Of a DNA stretch of 64,000 nt, positions 1 through 7,878 are shown piece after piece; the stretch's first letter is position 1, and every line of letters starts with the position of its first letter. A program made the translations under genes and the position numbers. This stretch comes from PKWO01 sp036384915. GTDB taxonomy: Bacteria; Pseudomonadota; Gammaproteobacteria; Burkholderiales; Burkholderiaceae_D. The stretch lies in NCBI GenBank assembly GCA_036384915.1, contig DASVLJ010000023.1, forward strand, positions 1 through 64,000, read 5' to 3'. Under the pieces are notes generated by a model, which worked only from the letters and a program-made list of their open reading frames with translations, did not search any database and was not told where the DNA came from.

Positions 1-217
1 AGATGGCGGGAAAACACCGCGAAATGTCCTGGTTTCGTCTCGCCAAGTCGAAAAAATCAGCTGCGCGAGAAAAATTTAACGAGACTGGCGCCGCAAATGA
101 CCGTCACGTTGCGTAACTCGATTTATTCAGCGCTTCCCTAACTGCGTACCGGTTTTACTCAGGCGCGGAATTTCTCAGGAAGCAACTAGGCTTTTCCCTC
201 TAAAACGGCGCCTGTCT

Positions 218-234
218 GTGTGAAATATTCACAC
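218..234. promoter_or_regulatory. Operator-like palindrome
   Basis: A perfect inverted repeat, GTGTGAA-ATA-TTCACAC. It contains TGTGA-N5-TCACA, one base short of the CRP spacing (N6). It lies about 265 bp before the candidate promoter of the APE operon. The size and symmetry suggest a dimeric regulator. Which regulator binds is unknown. Confidence 0.35.
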
Positions 235-351
235 TTGACGCAAAAAGATGCACGTGGGAAACGTTAAATGTGTCATGGCGCGAAACCACGCAATCTGCAG
301 CGAAAAGCGGATTTTGTGTGCTTTTTGCTGCCTTTTCTTGCCGCACTGTCA

Positions 352-389
352 GTTTTGTTGAGTGGCGCTCAACAAAACCAGCCATTTTT
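352..389 (+). terminator. Terminator-like hairpin
   Basis: Perfect 11-bp arms (GTTTTGTTGAG / CTCAACAAAAC) enclose a TGGCG loop, and a run of six T follows five bases after the stem. The stem is only moderately GC-rich, so it could be a terminator of an upstream transcript or small RNA, or an operator. No gene ending just before it is visible in the window. Confidence 0.4.
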
Positions 390-499
390 TACGCATTGGC
401 AGGCGATTCTTGCCGCAAAGTTGACGAAAAGCGGGCTTGCTTGCGCGCGAACTGGCGCCGGATAGCGCTTTTTGGGCGTGAATCGCGTCCGTTCCAGGT

Positions 500-527
500 T
501 TGTCTTTCGAGGGACGTAGTTTATAAT
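500..527 (+). promoter_or_regulatory. Candidate sigma70 promoter of the APE operon
   Basis: A perfect TATAAT at 522-527 is preceded at 16 bp by TTGTCT (500-505; 4/6 to the -35 consensus). A start site near 534 would give a 5' untranslated leader of about 190 nt before the first APE gene at 726. This is assigned by consensus only. Confidence 0.45.
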
Positions 528-725
528 TTGGCCGGCTTGACTTCCGGTATTTTGCGCGTGTTCCAGAGCACCAAGTCAGGGCAAAAGATTATAAGAATTC
601 CCGGAACGGGAGCGTTAAACAGGGGTAGGGAGAGGGAGCTTTGCCGGCACAGTGCGCCGCAGGCTTCGTTTCGCTGCATGCCGGGTGTCGGTAAATTTGT
701 AAAAGCTGACCTCAGGAATAGGTTG

Positions 726-1487
726 ATGCACGTGAATGAGGTCACTTTTTCGATTGTAGGCCATGCGGCTTGGGCGCCGGGCATCGAAACGCCGGACGCC
801 TGGCATGCCTGGGCCGGCGCTCCGTTCGAAATCGGTACAGGCCCCGAGCCTGGCGTAAAGCAGATGCCGGCCATGTTGCGGCGGCGTGCCGGTTTCCTCG
901 GCAAGATGGCGCTTGAAGTTGCCTATCGTGTGGCCGATGAGGCGTCGTATGGCTGCGCGGAAGGCAATAACGGCGTTCCGGCCGTGTTTTGTTCGCGCCA
1001 TGGCGACGTGGCACGCGCTCTCGAACTATTGAGCGATCTCGGCGCCGGCGCCCCGCTTTCTCCCGCGAGTTTTGGCTTGGCCGTGCATAACGCCGGCGCT
1101 GGCTTGTTTTCAATTGCGCGCGGCGACAAGACCAATCACGTGGCGGTGGCCGGCGGTGCCAGTTCCATCGAGCACGCCGTCATCGAAGCTTGCGGCTTGC
1201 TGGCCGATGGCGCGCCGCAAGTGTTGCTGGTGGCATACGACACCGTCTTGCCGCAACCGTTTGCGCCCTATCAGGATTGCCGCGAGCAGCCGCATGCCTG
1301 GGCCTGGCTGTTGCGGCAGGACGGCGCGGAAAGGATAGGATTGAGTTGGGAAGCCGCGGGCGGCCTGGAAACGGCGACTGACGGCTTGCCGGGCACGCTG
1401 GAAGTGCTGCGCTTTCATTTGCGCAAGGATGCCTTGCTCGAGCGCGCGGCCGATGGCCGCGTCTGGCGCTGGAAGCGCCATGGCTAA
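726..1487 (+). CDS. apeC: APE chain-length factor (KS-like, no catalytic Cys)
   Basis: 253-residue ketosynthase-fold protein resembling the chain-length factor that pairs with the ApeO ketosynthase in aryl polyene synthesis. Where active ketosynthases carry the nucleophilic Cys, this protein reads HNAGAGLFS, so it cannot load acyl chains. That is expected of a chain-length factor. I chose the ATG at 726 because it has AGGA eight bases upstream and because the open frame before it looks non-coding. It is the first gene of the cluster, and its stop overlaps the start of the next gene. The function is assigned from the missing Cys, the size and the gene order. Confidence 0.85.
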   Translation: MHVNEVTFSIVGHAAWAPGIETPDAWHAWAGAPFEIGTGPEPGVKQMPAMLRRRAGFLGKMALEVAYRVADEASYGCAEGNNGVPAVFCSRHGDVARALELLSDLGAGAPLSPASFGLAVHNAGAGLFSIARGDKTNHVAVAGGASSIEHAVIEACGLLADGAPQVLLVAYDTVLPQPFAPYQDCREQPHAWAWLLRQDGAERIGLSWEAAGGLETATDGLPGTLEVLRFHLRKDALLERAADGRVWRWKRHG

Positions 1488-2295
1488 TGCAGTCTCCCGC
1501 TATTGGAGAATGTTCGCCACCGGGTTGTCGTTTGCGGTTTTCGGGCTTGGTGGGCTGGTGTTGCGCTTGATAGCGTTTCCGTTGCTGAATCTGGTGGTAT
1601 GGCAACCGAAGAAGCGCACTGTCGCCGCCCGTGCCGTGGTGCGGTTGGCGTTTCTCGGTTTTGTCGGGCTGATGCATCTGCTCGGCGTGTTGCGTTATGA
1701 AGTGACAGGCCGCGAGCGGCTGGAGCGGCGCGGATTGCTGGTGCTGGCAAACCATCCGACGCTGATCGATACCGTGTTTTTGCTCGCCTTCGTGCGGCAA
1801 GCCGGCTGCGTGGTCAAGGGCGGGTTGTGGAAGAACCCGTTCACGCGCGGGCCGATCCGCGCGGCGGGTTACCTGAACAACGACAAAGGGGTGGGTTTGC
1901 TGGACGATTGCATTGCGGCGCTCGAAGATGGCGACAACCTGATCATCTTCCCCGAAGGCACGCGCACCCCCGTCGATGGCGACGTGAGGTTGAAGCGCGG
2001 CGCGGCCAATGTGGCGGTGCGCGGCGCGCGCGACGTGACGCCGGTCGTCATCAGCTGCGAGCCGACGACCCTGAGCAAGGGCGAGAAGTGGTGGCAGGTG
2101 CCGCCCCGCCGCGTGCACTTCCGCATCGAAGTGCGCGAGGATATCAAGATCGGCGAGTTCATCGGGGCGGGTGAACCCGAGGCGATGGCGGCACGCCGGC
2201 TGACGAAGTATCTGGAAAACTATTTTACTGAGGGAAGACGACAACATGCTAGAACAGGAAGTCAAGGAACTGATCATCGACGTGCTGCAGCTTGA
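1480..2295 (+). CDS. apeD: PlsC-type 1-acylglycerol-3-phosphate acyltransferase
   Basis: 271-residue lysophospholipid acyltransferase-family protein. A hydrophobic N-terminal segment (about residues 12-40) is followed by the acyltransferase H-x4-D box NHPTLID (91-97) and the FPEGTR box (157-162). In APE clusters such enzymes are thought to help attach the polyene to its membrane anchor. The ATG at 1480 overlaps the preceding stop by 8 nt. The last ~16 residues are read out of frame across the start of the ACP gene and look like an overprinted tail, with no acyltransferase character. Confidence 0.88.
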   Translation: MANAVSRYWRMFATGLSFAVFGLGGLVLRLIAFPLLNLVVWQPKKRTVAARAVVRLAFLGFVGLMHLLGVLRYEVTGRERLERRGLLVLANHPTLIDTVFLLAFVRQAGCVVKGGLWKNPFTRGPIRAAGYLNNDKGVGLLDDCIAALEDGDNLIIFPEGTRTPVDGDVRLKRGAANVAVRGARDVTPVVISCEPTTLSKGEKWWQVPPRRVHFRIEVREDIKIGEFIGAGEPEAMAARRLTKYLENYFTEGRRQHARTGSQGTDHRRAAA

Positions 2296-2500
2296 AGACA
2301 TCACACCGGCCGACATCGAGACCGATGCGCCGCTGTTCGTCGAAGGCCTGGGCCTGGACTCGATCGATGCCCTGGAGCTGGGTGTGGCGCTGCAAAAGCG
2401 CTATGGCATCACGCTCTCGGCCGATTCGGCGGAAACACGTCAGCATTTTGCCTCGGTGCGCACGTTGGCGAGCTTGATTGAAAACAACAGGAAGAAGTAA
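2246..2500 (+). CDS. apeE: Acyl carrier protein 1 of the APE cluster
   Basis: 84-residue acyl carrier protein. The phosphopantetheine attachment site is LGLDSIDALEL with Ser39. The protein is acidic and helical, of normal ACP length. It carries the growing polyene as a thioester for the ketosynthase, ketoreductase and dehydratase of the cluster. The start at 2246 has a GAGGGAAG ribosome-binding site, so the 50-nt overlap with the end of the acyltransferase gene appears genuine. A second ACP follows after 11 nt. Confidence 0.92.
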   Translation: MLEQEVKELIIDVLQLEDITPADIETDAPLFVEGLGLDSIDALELGVALQKRYGITLSADSAETRQHFASVRTLASLIENNRKK

Positions 2501-2511
2501 GGGGTAGGACT

Positions 2512-2808
2512 ATGGTATTGCTGAACGACATGAGCAAGGAACAGATCGCCGCCTGGGTGGTCGATCTGTTGGCCGAGATGTTCGAGCTGGAGAAGGACAA
2601 GCTGACGCTGCAGTCCAACTTGTATGCCGACCTGGATATCGACAGCATCGACGCGGTCGACCTGGCCGTCAAGCTCAAGCAGATGACGGGCCGCCGTCTG
2701 AAACCGGAAGTGTTCAAGGCCATCCGTACCATCGGCGACATCGTCGATGCGCTGGTCGAGCTGCCGGTCGAGGCGGTCGCGGAACAGGGTGTGGAACACG
2801 CCGCCTGA
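2512..2808 (+). CDS. apeF: Acyl carrier protein 2 of the APE cluster
   Basis: 98-residue acyl carrier protein with the attachment motif DLDIDSIDAVDL (Ser45). It differs clearly from the first ACP (DID versus GLD before the Ser), which fits the known use of two distinct ACPs in APE pathways. The C-terminal ~12 residues are an Ala/Glu/Val-rich tail. It is preceded by a purine-rich stretch (AAGGGGTAGG), and the membrane-protein gene starts 3 nt after its stop. Confidence 0.92.
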   Translation: MVLLNDMSKEQIAAWVVDLLAEMFELEKDKLTLQSNLYADLDIDSIDAVDLAVKLKQMTGRRLKPEVFKAIRTIGDIVDALVELPVEAVAEQGVEHAA

Positions 2809-2810
2809 GC

Positions 2811-3353
2811 ATGATGACCGCCTTGACGGTCGTTTTGACGCTGCTTTATCCGCTTGTGATCTGGCTGGGGCATGGGCGGGTCGAGCCGCGCTGGATGGCC
2901 TGCCTGCTGGTGGCGCTGGTGGCCACGCGCCTGCCTGCGCTGAAGATCAGCCGCGCAGCGCGCTGGTCGGCGGCGGGCGCCATGCTGCTGATCGTGGCTG
3001 CCGTGTGGAACAATGCCGTGCTTCCCTTGAAACTCTATCCTGTACTGGTCAATGCCGTGCTGCTGGCCGCGTTCGGCTATAGCCTGGCCCACCCGCCCTC
3101 GCTGATCGAGCGGCTGGCGCGCCTGCGCGAGCCCGATTTGCCGCAAGCCGCCGTCGGCTACACGCGCCGCGTGACTCAGGTATGGTGCGTGTTCTTCGTC
3201 CTCAATGGCGCGATAGCGCTGGGCACGGCCCTGTGGGCTTCGGAGCAGGTCTGGTCGCTTTACACCAGCGTGGTTTCCTACATCCTGATGGGCTTGTTGT
3301 TCGGCATCGAATTCCTGTGCCGCATGCGCTTCAAACGGTTGCATCATGTCTGA
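2811..3353 (+). CDS. apeG: COG4648-type membrane protein of APE clusters
   Basis: 180-residue integral membrane protein with about five hydrophobic helices and no soluble domain. It matches by size, hydropathy and position the uncharacterised COG4648 membrane protein found between the ACPs and the ligase in APE clusters. Its biochemical role is not known. The ATG follows the ACP stop by 2 nt (a second ATG lies directly after it), and its end overlaps the ligase start by 8 nt, suggesting translational coupling. Confidence 0.8.
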   Translation: MMTALTVVLTLLYPLVIWLGHGRVEPRWMACLLVALVATRLPALKISRAARWSAAGAMLLIVAAVWNNAVLPLKLYPVLVNAVLLAAFGYSLAHPPSLIERLARLREPDLPQAAVGYTRRVTQVWCVFFVLNGAIALGTALWASEQVWSLYTSVVSYILMGLLFGIEFLCRMRFKRLHHV

Positions 3354-5058
3354 CCGCCTGCTCGATTTGTGCCGCATGCTGGCGCAAAGGCCTGCCCATG
3401 CCATCGTCGGCTGGCGCGGTGCGGAAGCCGTCGGCTATTCGGCCTTCCTATACCGCATCGCGGCCTGGCATGCGGCGCTTGCGCCACTACCAGGCAAGAA
3501 TTTCGCACTGTATTTCGAAGACGGGCTGGAATTCGCCGCCGCCCTGCTTGCCGCCTGGCAGGCCGGCAAAGCGGTGTGGCTTGCCGCCGATGCCTTGTCC
3601 GTGAGCGTGACTGCGCTGGCGCCTTCGGTCGACGGCTTCCTGGGCGATTTCCCGGCGCACTGCCAACCCCTCGCTGCGGCCGAAACTGCGGCAGCGATAC
3701 CCGAATTCGTCGCGCTCGATGCCGAGCGTGTCGCGCTCGTGGTTCACACCTCGGGCACGACCGGCGCCGCGCAAGCGATACCGAAGCGGTTGGCGCAAAT
3801 GGCCGCAGAAGTCGAAACGCTCGATGCCGCGTTCGGTTCCTCGATCGGCGCCGCCGACGTGGTGGCGACCGTTTCGCATCAGCATATCTATGGCTTGCTG
3901 TTCAAGATACTGTGGCCGCTCGTTGCGGGCCGGCCCATCCACGCATTGAGCCAGAATTATCCCGAACAGCTCGCGGCGCTGCTGGCGCAGCGCGCTTGCG
4001 TGCTGGTCGGCAGCCCGGCACATTTGAAGCGCCTGCCGGAACATCTCGCATGGGAAACCGCGAAGGCGCAGCTGCGCGCAGTGTTTTCCTCGGGCGGCCC
4101 CTTGCCGGCCGATGTGGCGCTGGCTGTCGGCAACGTGCTCGGCCAGGTGCCGGCCGAAGTCTATGGCAGTTCGGAAACCGGCGGCATCGCCTGGCGCCGG
4201 CGCCAATCGCCGACCGACGATGCCTGGACCGCCTTTGCGCCGATTTCCTGGCGTATCGCCGATGACGGCTTGCTCGAAGTGCGTTCGCCGCACCTGTATG
4301 ACGATGAATGGCTGCGCATTTCCGATCGCGCCGAAGCCGTCGACGCGCATGGTTTCATACTCAAGGGCCGTAGCGACCGCATCGTCAAGATCGAGGAGAA
4401 ACGCGTCTCGCTCGATGCCGTGGAAGCCCTGCTCGCCGCATCATCCCTGGTTGCGGCGGTGCGCGTGACGTCCGTCGACGAGGAGGCGGGGCGGCGCCAG
4501 GCGCTGGCGGCTTTCGTCGTACCCAGTGCCGAAGGGCGGGCGCTGCTGGCCGGCGGCAAGATTGCCTTGAACCGCGCATTGTCCGCGCTGTTGCGCGGCG
4601 CTGTGGAAGCCGTGGCCATGCCGCGCCGCTGGCGTTATCTCGAACAATTGCCGATGGATGCGCAAGGCAAGACCACGCAGGCGGCGTTGCTTGCCTTGCT
4701 CGATGAGCGCCCGCGCGAACTGGCCTGGCGCGAGCTCGAACGCGACGCCTTGCATGTCGGGCTGGAAGCCGAGGTGCCGGAAGACCTGCTGTATTTCGAC
4801 GGCCATTTCCCTGGCGCGCCGGTCTTGCCCGGCGTGGTGCAGCTGGACTGGGCCATGGACCTGGGGCGCAAGACGTTCGCGTTGCCGCCCTATTTCCATG
4901 GCATCAATGCGCTCAAGTTCCAGCACATGATCCAGCCCGGCGCGCGCATCACGCTGGAGTTGACGCACGATCCGCTGAAGCAAACGCTGCAATTCCGCTA
5001 CGTTTCCGCCGCCGGTCAGCATGCCAGCGGGCGCGCCGTATTTTCCTCAACCCGCTGA
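3346..5058 (+). CDS. apeH: Acyl-ACP/CoA ligase fused to a FabZ-like dehydratase
   Basis: 570-residue fusion. Residues ~1-450 form an AMP-binding acyl ligase with the P-loop HTSGTTGAAQ (134-143) and YGSSETGG further on. It would activate the aromatic starter acid. Residues ~460-570 form a hotdog dehydratase with the motif DGHFPGAPVLPG and catalytic His near 487, acting on 3-hydroxyacyl-ACP. In enterobacterial clusters these are separate genes (apeH and apeI); here one reading frame encodes both. After the stop there is a 42-nt gap before the methyltransferase, the longest gap within the cluster. Confidence 0.9.
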   Translation: MSDRLLDLCRMLAQRPAHAIVGWRGAEAVGYSAFLYRIAAWHAALAPLPGKNFALYFEDGLEFAAALLAAWQAGKAVWLAADALSVSVTALAPSVDGFLGDFPAHCQPLAAAETAAAIPEFVALDAERVALVVHTSGTTGAAQAIPKRLAQMAAEVETLDAAFGSSIGAADVVATVSHQHIYGLLFKILWPLVAGRPIHALSQNYPEQLAALLAQRACVLVGSPAHLKRLPEHLAWETAKAQLRAVFSSGGPLPADVALAVGNVLGQVPAEVYGSSETGGIAWRRRQSPTDDAWTAFAPISWRIADDGLLEVRSPHLYDDEWLRISDRAEAVDAHGFILKGRSDRIVKIEEKRVSLDAVEALLAASSLVAAVRVTSVDEEAGRRQALAAFVVPSAEGRALLAGGKIALNRALSALLRGAVEAVAMPRRWRYLEQLPMDAQGKTTQAALLALLDERPRELAWRELERDALHVGLEAEVPEDLLYFDGHFPGAPVLPGVVQLDWAMDLGRKTFALPPYFHGINALKFQHMIQPGARITLELTHDPLKQTLQFRYVSAAGQHASGRAVFSSTR

Positions 5059-5100
5059 TTCCCGGCGCCCTTCGAATCCGCATACTTCTTTTATTGCCAG

Positions 5101-6192
5101 ATGCTAGACAAGAAATTTTCCCCGGAACGTCAATCCGCCTTCGCCGCCCGATTCGAGGCGCAAAAGATCGCCTTCGGCCCGGTGGTGTTCCAATGCACGC
5201 GCTACGCCTGGAAGCATGGCATGCTGCAGGCCATTGCCGATGCCGGCGAGGCGGGCCTGTCGGTCGCGCAGATGGCGGAGATGGGGCGCTGGAGCGAATA
5301 CTCGTTGAAGGTGGTGCTGGAGACCTGCCTCTCCGCCGGGGTGGTCTATCTGCAAGGCGGCAATTACGTGCTCGACAAGGCCGGCTTCGTCATCCTGACC
5401 GACCGCATCACCCAGATCAATCTCGATTTCAATCACGACGTCTGCTTCGAAGGCATGTTCCGGCTGGAGCAATCGCTGCAGCAGGAAAAGCCGGTCGGTT
5501 TGAAGGCCTTGGGCGACTGGCCCACGCTCTACGTCGGCATGTCGGCGCTGCCCGAGCCGGCCAAGTCGAGCTGGTTCGCCTTCGACCACTATTATTCCGA
5601 CACCTCGTTCCCAGCCATCCTGCCCGACGTGTTCGCTACCGCGCCGAAAAAAGTGATGGACATCGGCGCCAACACCGGCAAGTTCAGCAGTGCCGCGCTG
5701 GCCTACGACGCCAAGGTCGAAATGCACCTGACCGATCTGCCGGGGCAACTCGCCGTGGCGGACACCAATCTCCAGGCCGCCGGCGTGCGTGAACGCGCCC
5801 ATCTGCATCCAGTCGACATGCTCGACCCCGCCGCGTCTTTCGAACCGGGCATGGACGTGATCTGGATGAGCCAGTTCCTGACCTGCTTTTCCGAAGCCGT
5901 GGTCGCCACGATTTTCAAACGCGCCGTCGCGGCCTTGAACAAGGGCGGGCAGGTGCTGGTGCTCGACACCTTCTGGGACCGCCAGCGCTACGACATCGCC
6001 AGCTATTGCCTGATCAATACCTCGCCCTATTTCACGGCCATGGCCAGCGGCAACAGCAAGGTCTATGAAAGCGAAGACATCATACGTCTCGCCGCCACCG
6101 CCGGCCTGCGCCTGCTGACCGTGCGCGACGACATCGGCTATTGCCATTCGCTGATGCGTTTCGGCGTGGATGTCGGAATCCATGGCGAATAA
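5101..6192 (+). CDS. SAM-dependent methyltransferase of the APE cluster
   Basis: 363-residue class I methyltransferase. An N-terminal winged-helix-like region (residues ~1-110, typical of small-molecule methyltransferases) is followed by the SAM-binding motif DIGANTGKF starting at 187. It probably methylates the aromatic head group (ring C- or O-methylation), as the methyltransferase of other APE clusters does (apeB in enterobacteria). It sits inside the cluster instead of at its start. The glycosyltransferase gene overlaps its 3' end by 11-23 nt, depending on start choice. The exact methylation site is inferred. Confidence 0.85.
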   Translation: MLDKKFSPERQSAFAARFEAQKIAFGPVVFQCTRYAWKHGMLQAIADAGEAGLSVAQMAEMGRWSEYSLKVVLETCLSAGVVYLQGGNYVLDKAGFVILTDRITQINLDFNHDVCFEGMFRLEQSLQQEKPVGLKALGDWPTLYVGMSALPEPAKSSWFAFDHYYSDTSFPAILPDVFATAPKKVMDIGANTGKFSSAALAYDAKVEMHLTDLPGQLAVADTNLQAAGVRERAHLHPVDMLDPAASFEPGMDVIWMSQFLTCFSEAVVATIFKRAVAALNKGGQVLVLDTFWDRQRYDIASYCLINTSPYFTAMASGNSKVYESEDIIRLAATAGLRLLTVRDDIGYCHSLMRFGVDVGIHGE

Positions 6193-6916
6193 GCCGGTTA
6201 TCGTCGTCCCGGTGTACAACCACGAGCACGCGATCGGCGCCGTGGTCGAGGGCTTGCGCGGTTTCGGCGTGCCCTGCATCCTGGTTGACGATGGCAGTTC
6301 GGCCGGGTGCGCGCGCGTGCTCGACAGCCTGGCCGCGACCGAGGGCGTAAGCCTGGTGCGGCTGGCGCAAAACAGCGGCAAGGGCGGCGCCGTGCTGGCG
6401 GGTTTCGATGAAGCGGTGCGGCGCGGCTACAGCCATGTGCTGCAGATCGATGCCGACGGCCAGCACGACGTGGGCGATATCCCGCGCTTCCTCGAACTCG
6501 CCGAACAACACCCGCAAGCGGTCATCAACGGCAAGCCGATCTACGACGAATCGGTGCCCAAGGCGCGGCTTTATGGCCGTTATGCGACGCATATCTGGGT
6601 CTGGATCAATACGCTCTCGCTGGCGATCCACGATTCCATGTGCGGCTTCCGCGTCTACCCGATGGCCGCGGTGCAGGCGCTGCGGGCGCGCTGCAAGCTC
6701 GGCTCGCGCATGAATTTCGACACCGATATCCTGGTGCGCTTGTACTGGGACGGCCTGGAAGTGGTGAACCAGCCCACGCGCGTGGCTTATCCCAGCGACG
6801 GCGTATCGCACTTCCGCGTCTGGGGCGACAATGTGCAGATTTCGGGCATGCATGCCAAGCTGTTTTTCGGCATGCTGCCGCGCATCCCGCGCCTGATAGC
6901 GCGCCATTTCCGCTGA
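6182..6916 (+). CDS. Family 2 glycosyltransferase (ApeJ N-terminal half equivalent)
   Basis: 244-residue GT-A glycosyltransferase resembling dolichol-phosphate mannose synthases. It begins with PVIVVPVYN, then has LVDDGSS and the metal-binding DADGQHD near residue 90. In-frame ATGs exist at 6170 and 6182; the second is preferred for its fit to the family N-terminus. In enterobacterial clusters one fused protein (ApeJ) joins such a domain to an LpxL-like acyltransferase. Here the two are adjacent genes separated by 2 nt. It likely adds a sugar or phosphosugar during membrane anchoring. Confidence 0.85.
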   Translation: MANKPVIVVPVYNHEHAIGAVVEGLRGFGVPCILVDDGSSAGCARVLDSLAATEGVSLVRLAQNSGKGGAVLAGFDEAVRRGYSHVLQIDADGQHDVGDIPRFLELAEQHPQAVINGKPIYDESVPKARLYGRYATHIWVWINTLSLAIHDSMCGFRVYPMAAVQALRARCKLGSRMNFDTDILVRLYWDGLEVVNQPTRVAYPSDGVSHFRVWGDNVQISGMHAKLFFGMLPRIPRLIARHFR

Positions 6917-6918
6917 TC

Positions 6919-7878
6919 ATGCAAAGCGAACGCCGCCACTGGGCCGCCATCAACGAATCGAGCTTCGTTGCCGGCATGCGCTTTCTGTTCTGGGTGTGCC
7001 GCGTGTTCGGCCGCTGGCCATTCCGCATTGTGCTGTATCCGGTCTTGTTCTGGTATTTGCTGGCGAAGCCGCGCGCACGCCGCGCGTCGCAAGCCTATCT
7101 GCGCCGCGTGGCGAAACATGTGGAGATCGACACCGGGTGGATCGGCGTATTGCGCCACTTCGCCGCCTTCGCCGAAACCATCCTGGACAAGATGCTGCTG
7201 TGGGGAGGCATGTTCAAGACAGACGGCGTGCGCTATTTCGGCATCGAGGCGATGCATCAATGCATACGCGAAAAACGCGGCGTGATGCTGATCTGCTCGC
7301 ACCTCGGCAATCTCGACCTGTGCCGCGTGCTGTCTTCCATGCGCAACGACTTTCCGCTGACTATCCTGGTCCATACCAAGCATGCGCAGGCGTTCAACAA
7401 CATGCTGGCCGCCTTGAATCCGGCAAGCAGCCTGAATTTGATGCAAGTCACCGAAGTCGATGCCGCCGCCGCGATGCAATTGGCCGAGCGCATGGAGCGC
7501 GGCGAATCGGTGGTGATCGCCGGGGACCGCGTGCCTGTGTCGGCGATTGACGCCGATTCGCCGCGCGTGACCTTTGCCGATTTCCTCGGCGAACCGGCCC
7601 CCTTCCCGGTCGGGCCCTATGTGCTGGCCGGCGCGCTGCAATGTCCTGTCTACTTGTTGTTTTCGTTGCGCCATGGCGCAGACTACGAAGTCCATTTCGA
7701 ATTGCTGCGCGAATCGGCGCGCCTGCCGCGCAAGAACCGCGATGAAGCCATCGCCGGTATGGCGGCCGAGTTCGCCATGCGGCTGCAAGCCCATTGCCTG
7801 CGTGCGCCTCTGCAATGGTTCAACTTTTACGATTTCTGGCATTTCTCAAGATTGGAACGCTCCGATGCAAGCCGCTGA
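6919..7878 (+). CDS. LpxL/HtrB-family acyltransferase (ApeJ C-terminal half equivalent)
   Basis: 319-residue lysophospholipid/lipid A acyltransferase-family protein. It has a membrane-proximal N-terminus (residues ~15-45) and the H-x4-D catalytic box SHLGNLD (His128). Family members transfer acyl chains from ACP to lipid anchors at the inner membrane. In this cluster the donor may be the polyene-ACP. The ATG lies just after the glycosyltransferase stop, and its 3' end overlaps the ammonia-lyase start by 14 nt. Confidence 0.87.
   Translation: MQSERRHWAAINESSFVAGMRFLFWVCRVFGRWPFRIVLYPVLFWYLLAKPRARRASQAYLRRVAKHVEIDTGWIGVLRHFAAFAETILDKMLLWGGMFKTDGVRYFGIEAMHQCIREKRGVMLICSHLGNLDLCRVLSSMRNDFPLTILVHTKHAQAFNNMLAALNPASSLNLMQVTEVDAAAAMQLAERMERGESVVIAGDRVPVSAIDADSPRVTFADFLGEPAPFPVGPYVLAGALQCPVYLLFSLRHGADYEVHFELLRESARLPRKNRDEAIAGMAAEFAMRLQAHCLRAPLQWFNFYDFWHFSRLERSDASR

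Larger units (their letters stand above)
1..725. other. Non-coding leader upstream of the APE cluster
   Basis: No convincing gene is visible here. The + frame that runs into the first APE gene is open from about 270, but its translation before the ATG at 726 has no ketosynthase-like character. The stretch is more AT-rich than the genes and carries a 7-bp-arm palindrome at 218-234, an 11-bp-arm hairpin at 352-378 and a good sigma70-type promoter at 500-527. It probably holds the control region of the pigment operon, and possibly the end of an upstream transcript. Confidence 0.6.

Noticed and set aside
270..725. Open + frame continuous with the first APE gene
   Set aside because: The translation before 726 has no ketosynthase similarity and crosses promoter-like and hairpin sequences; a good ribosome-binding site precedes the ATG at 726.
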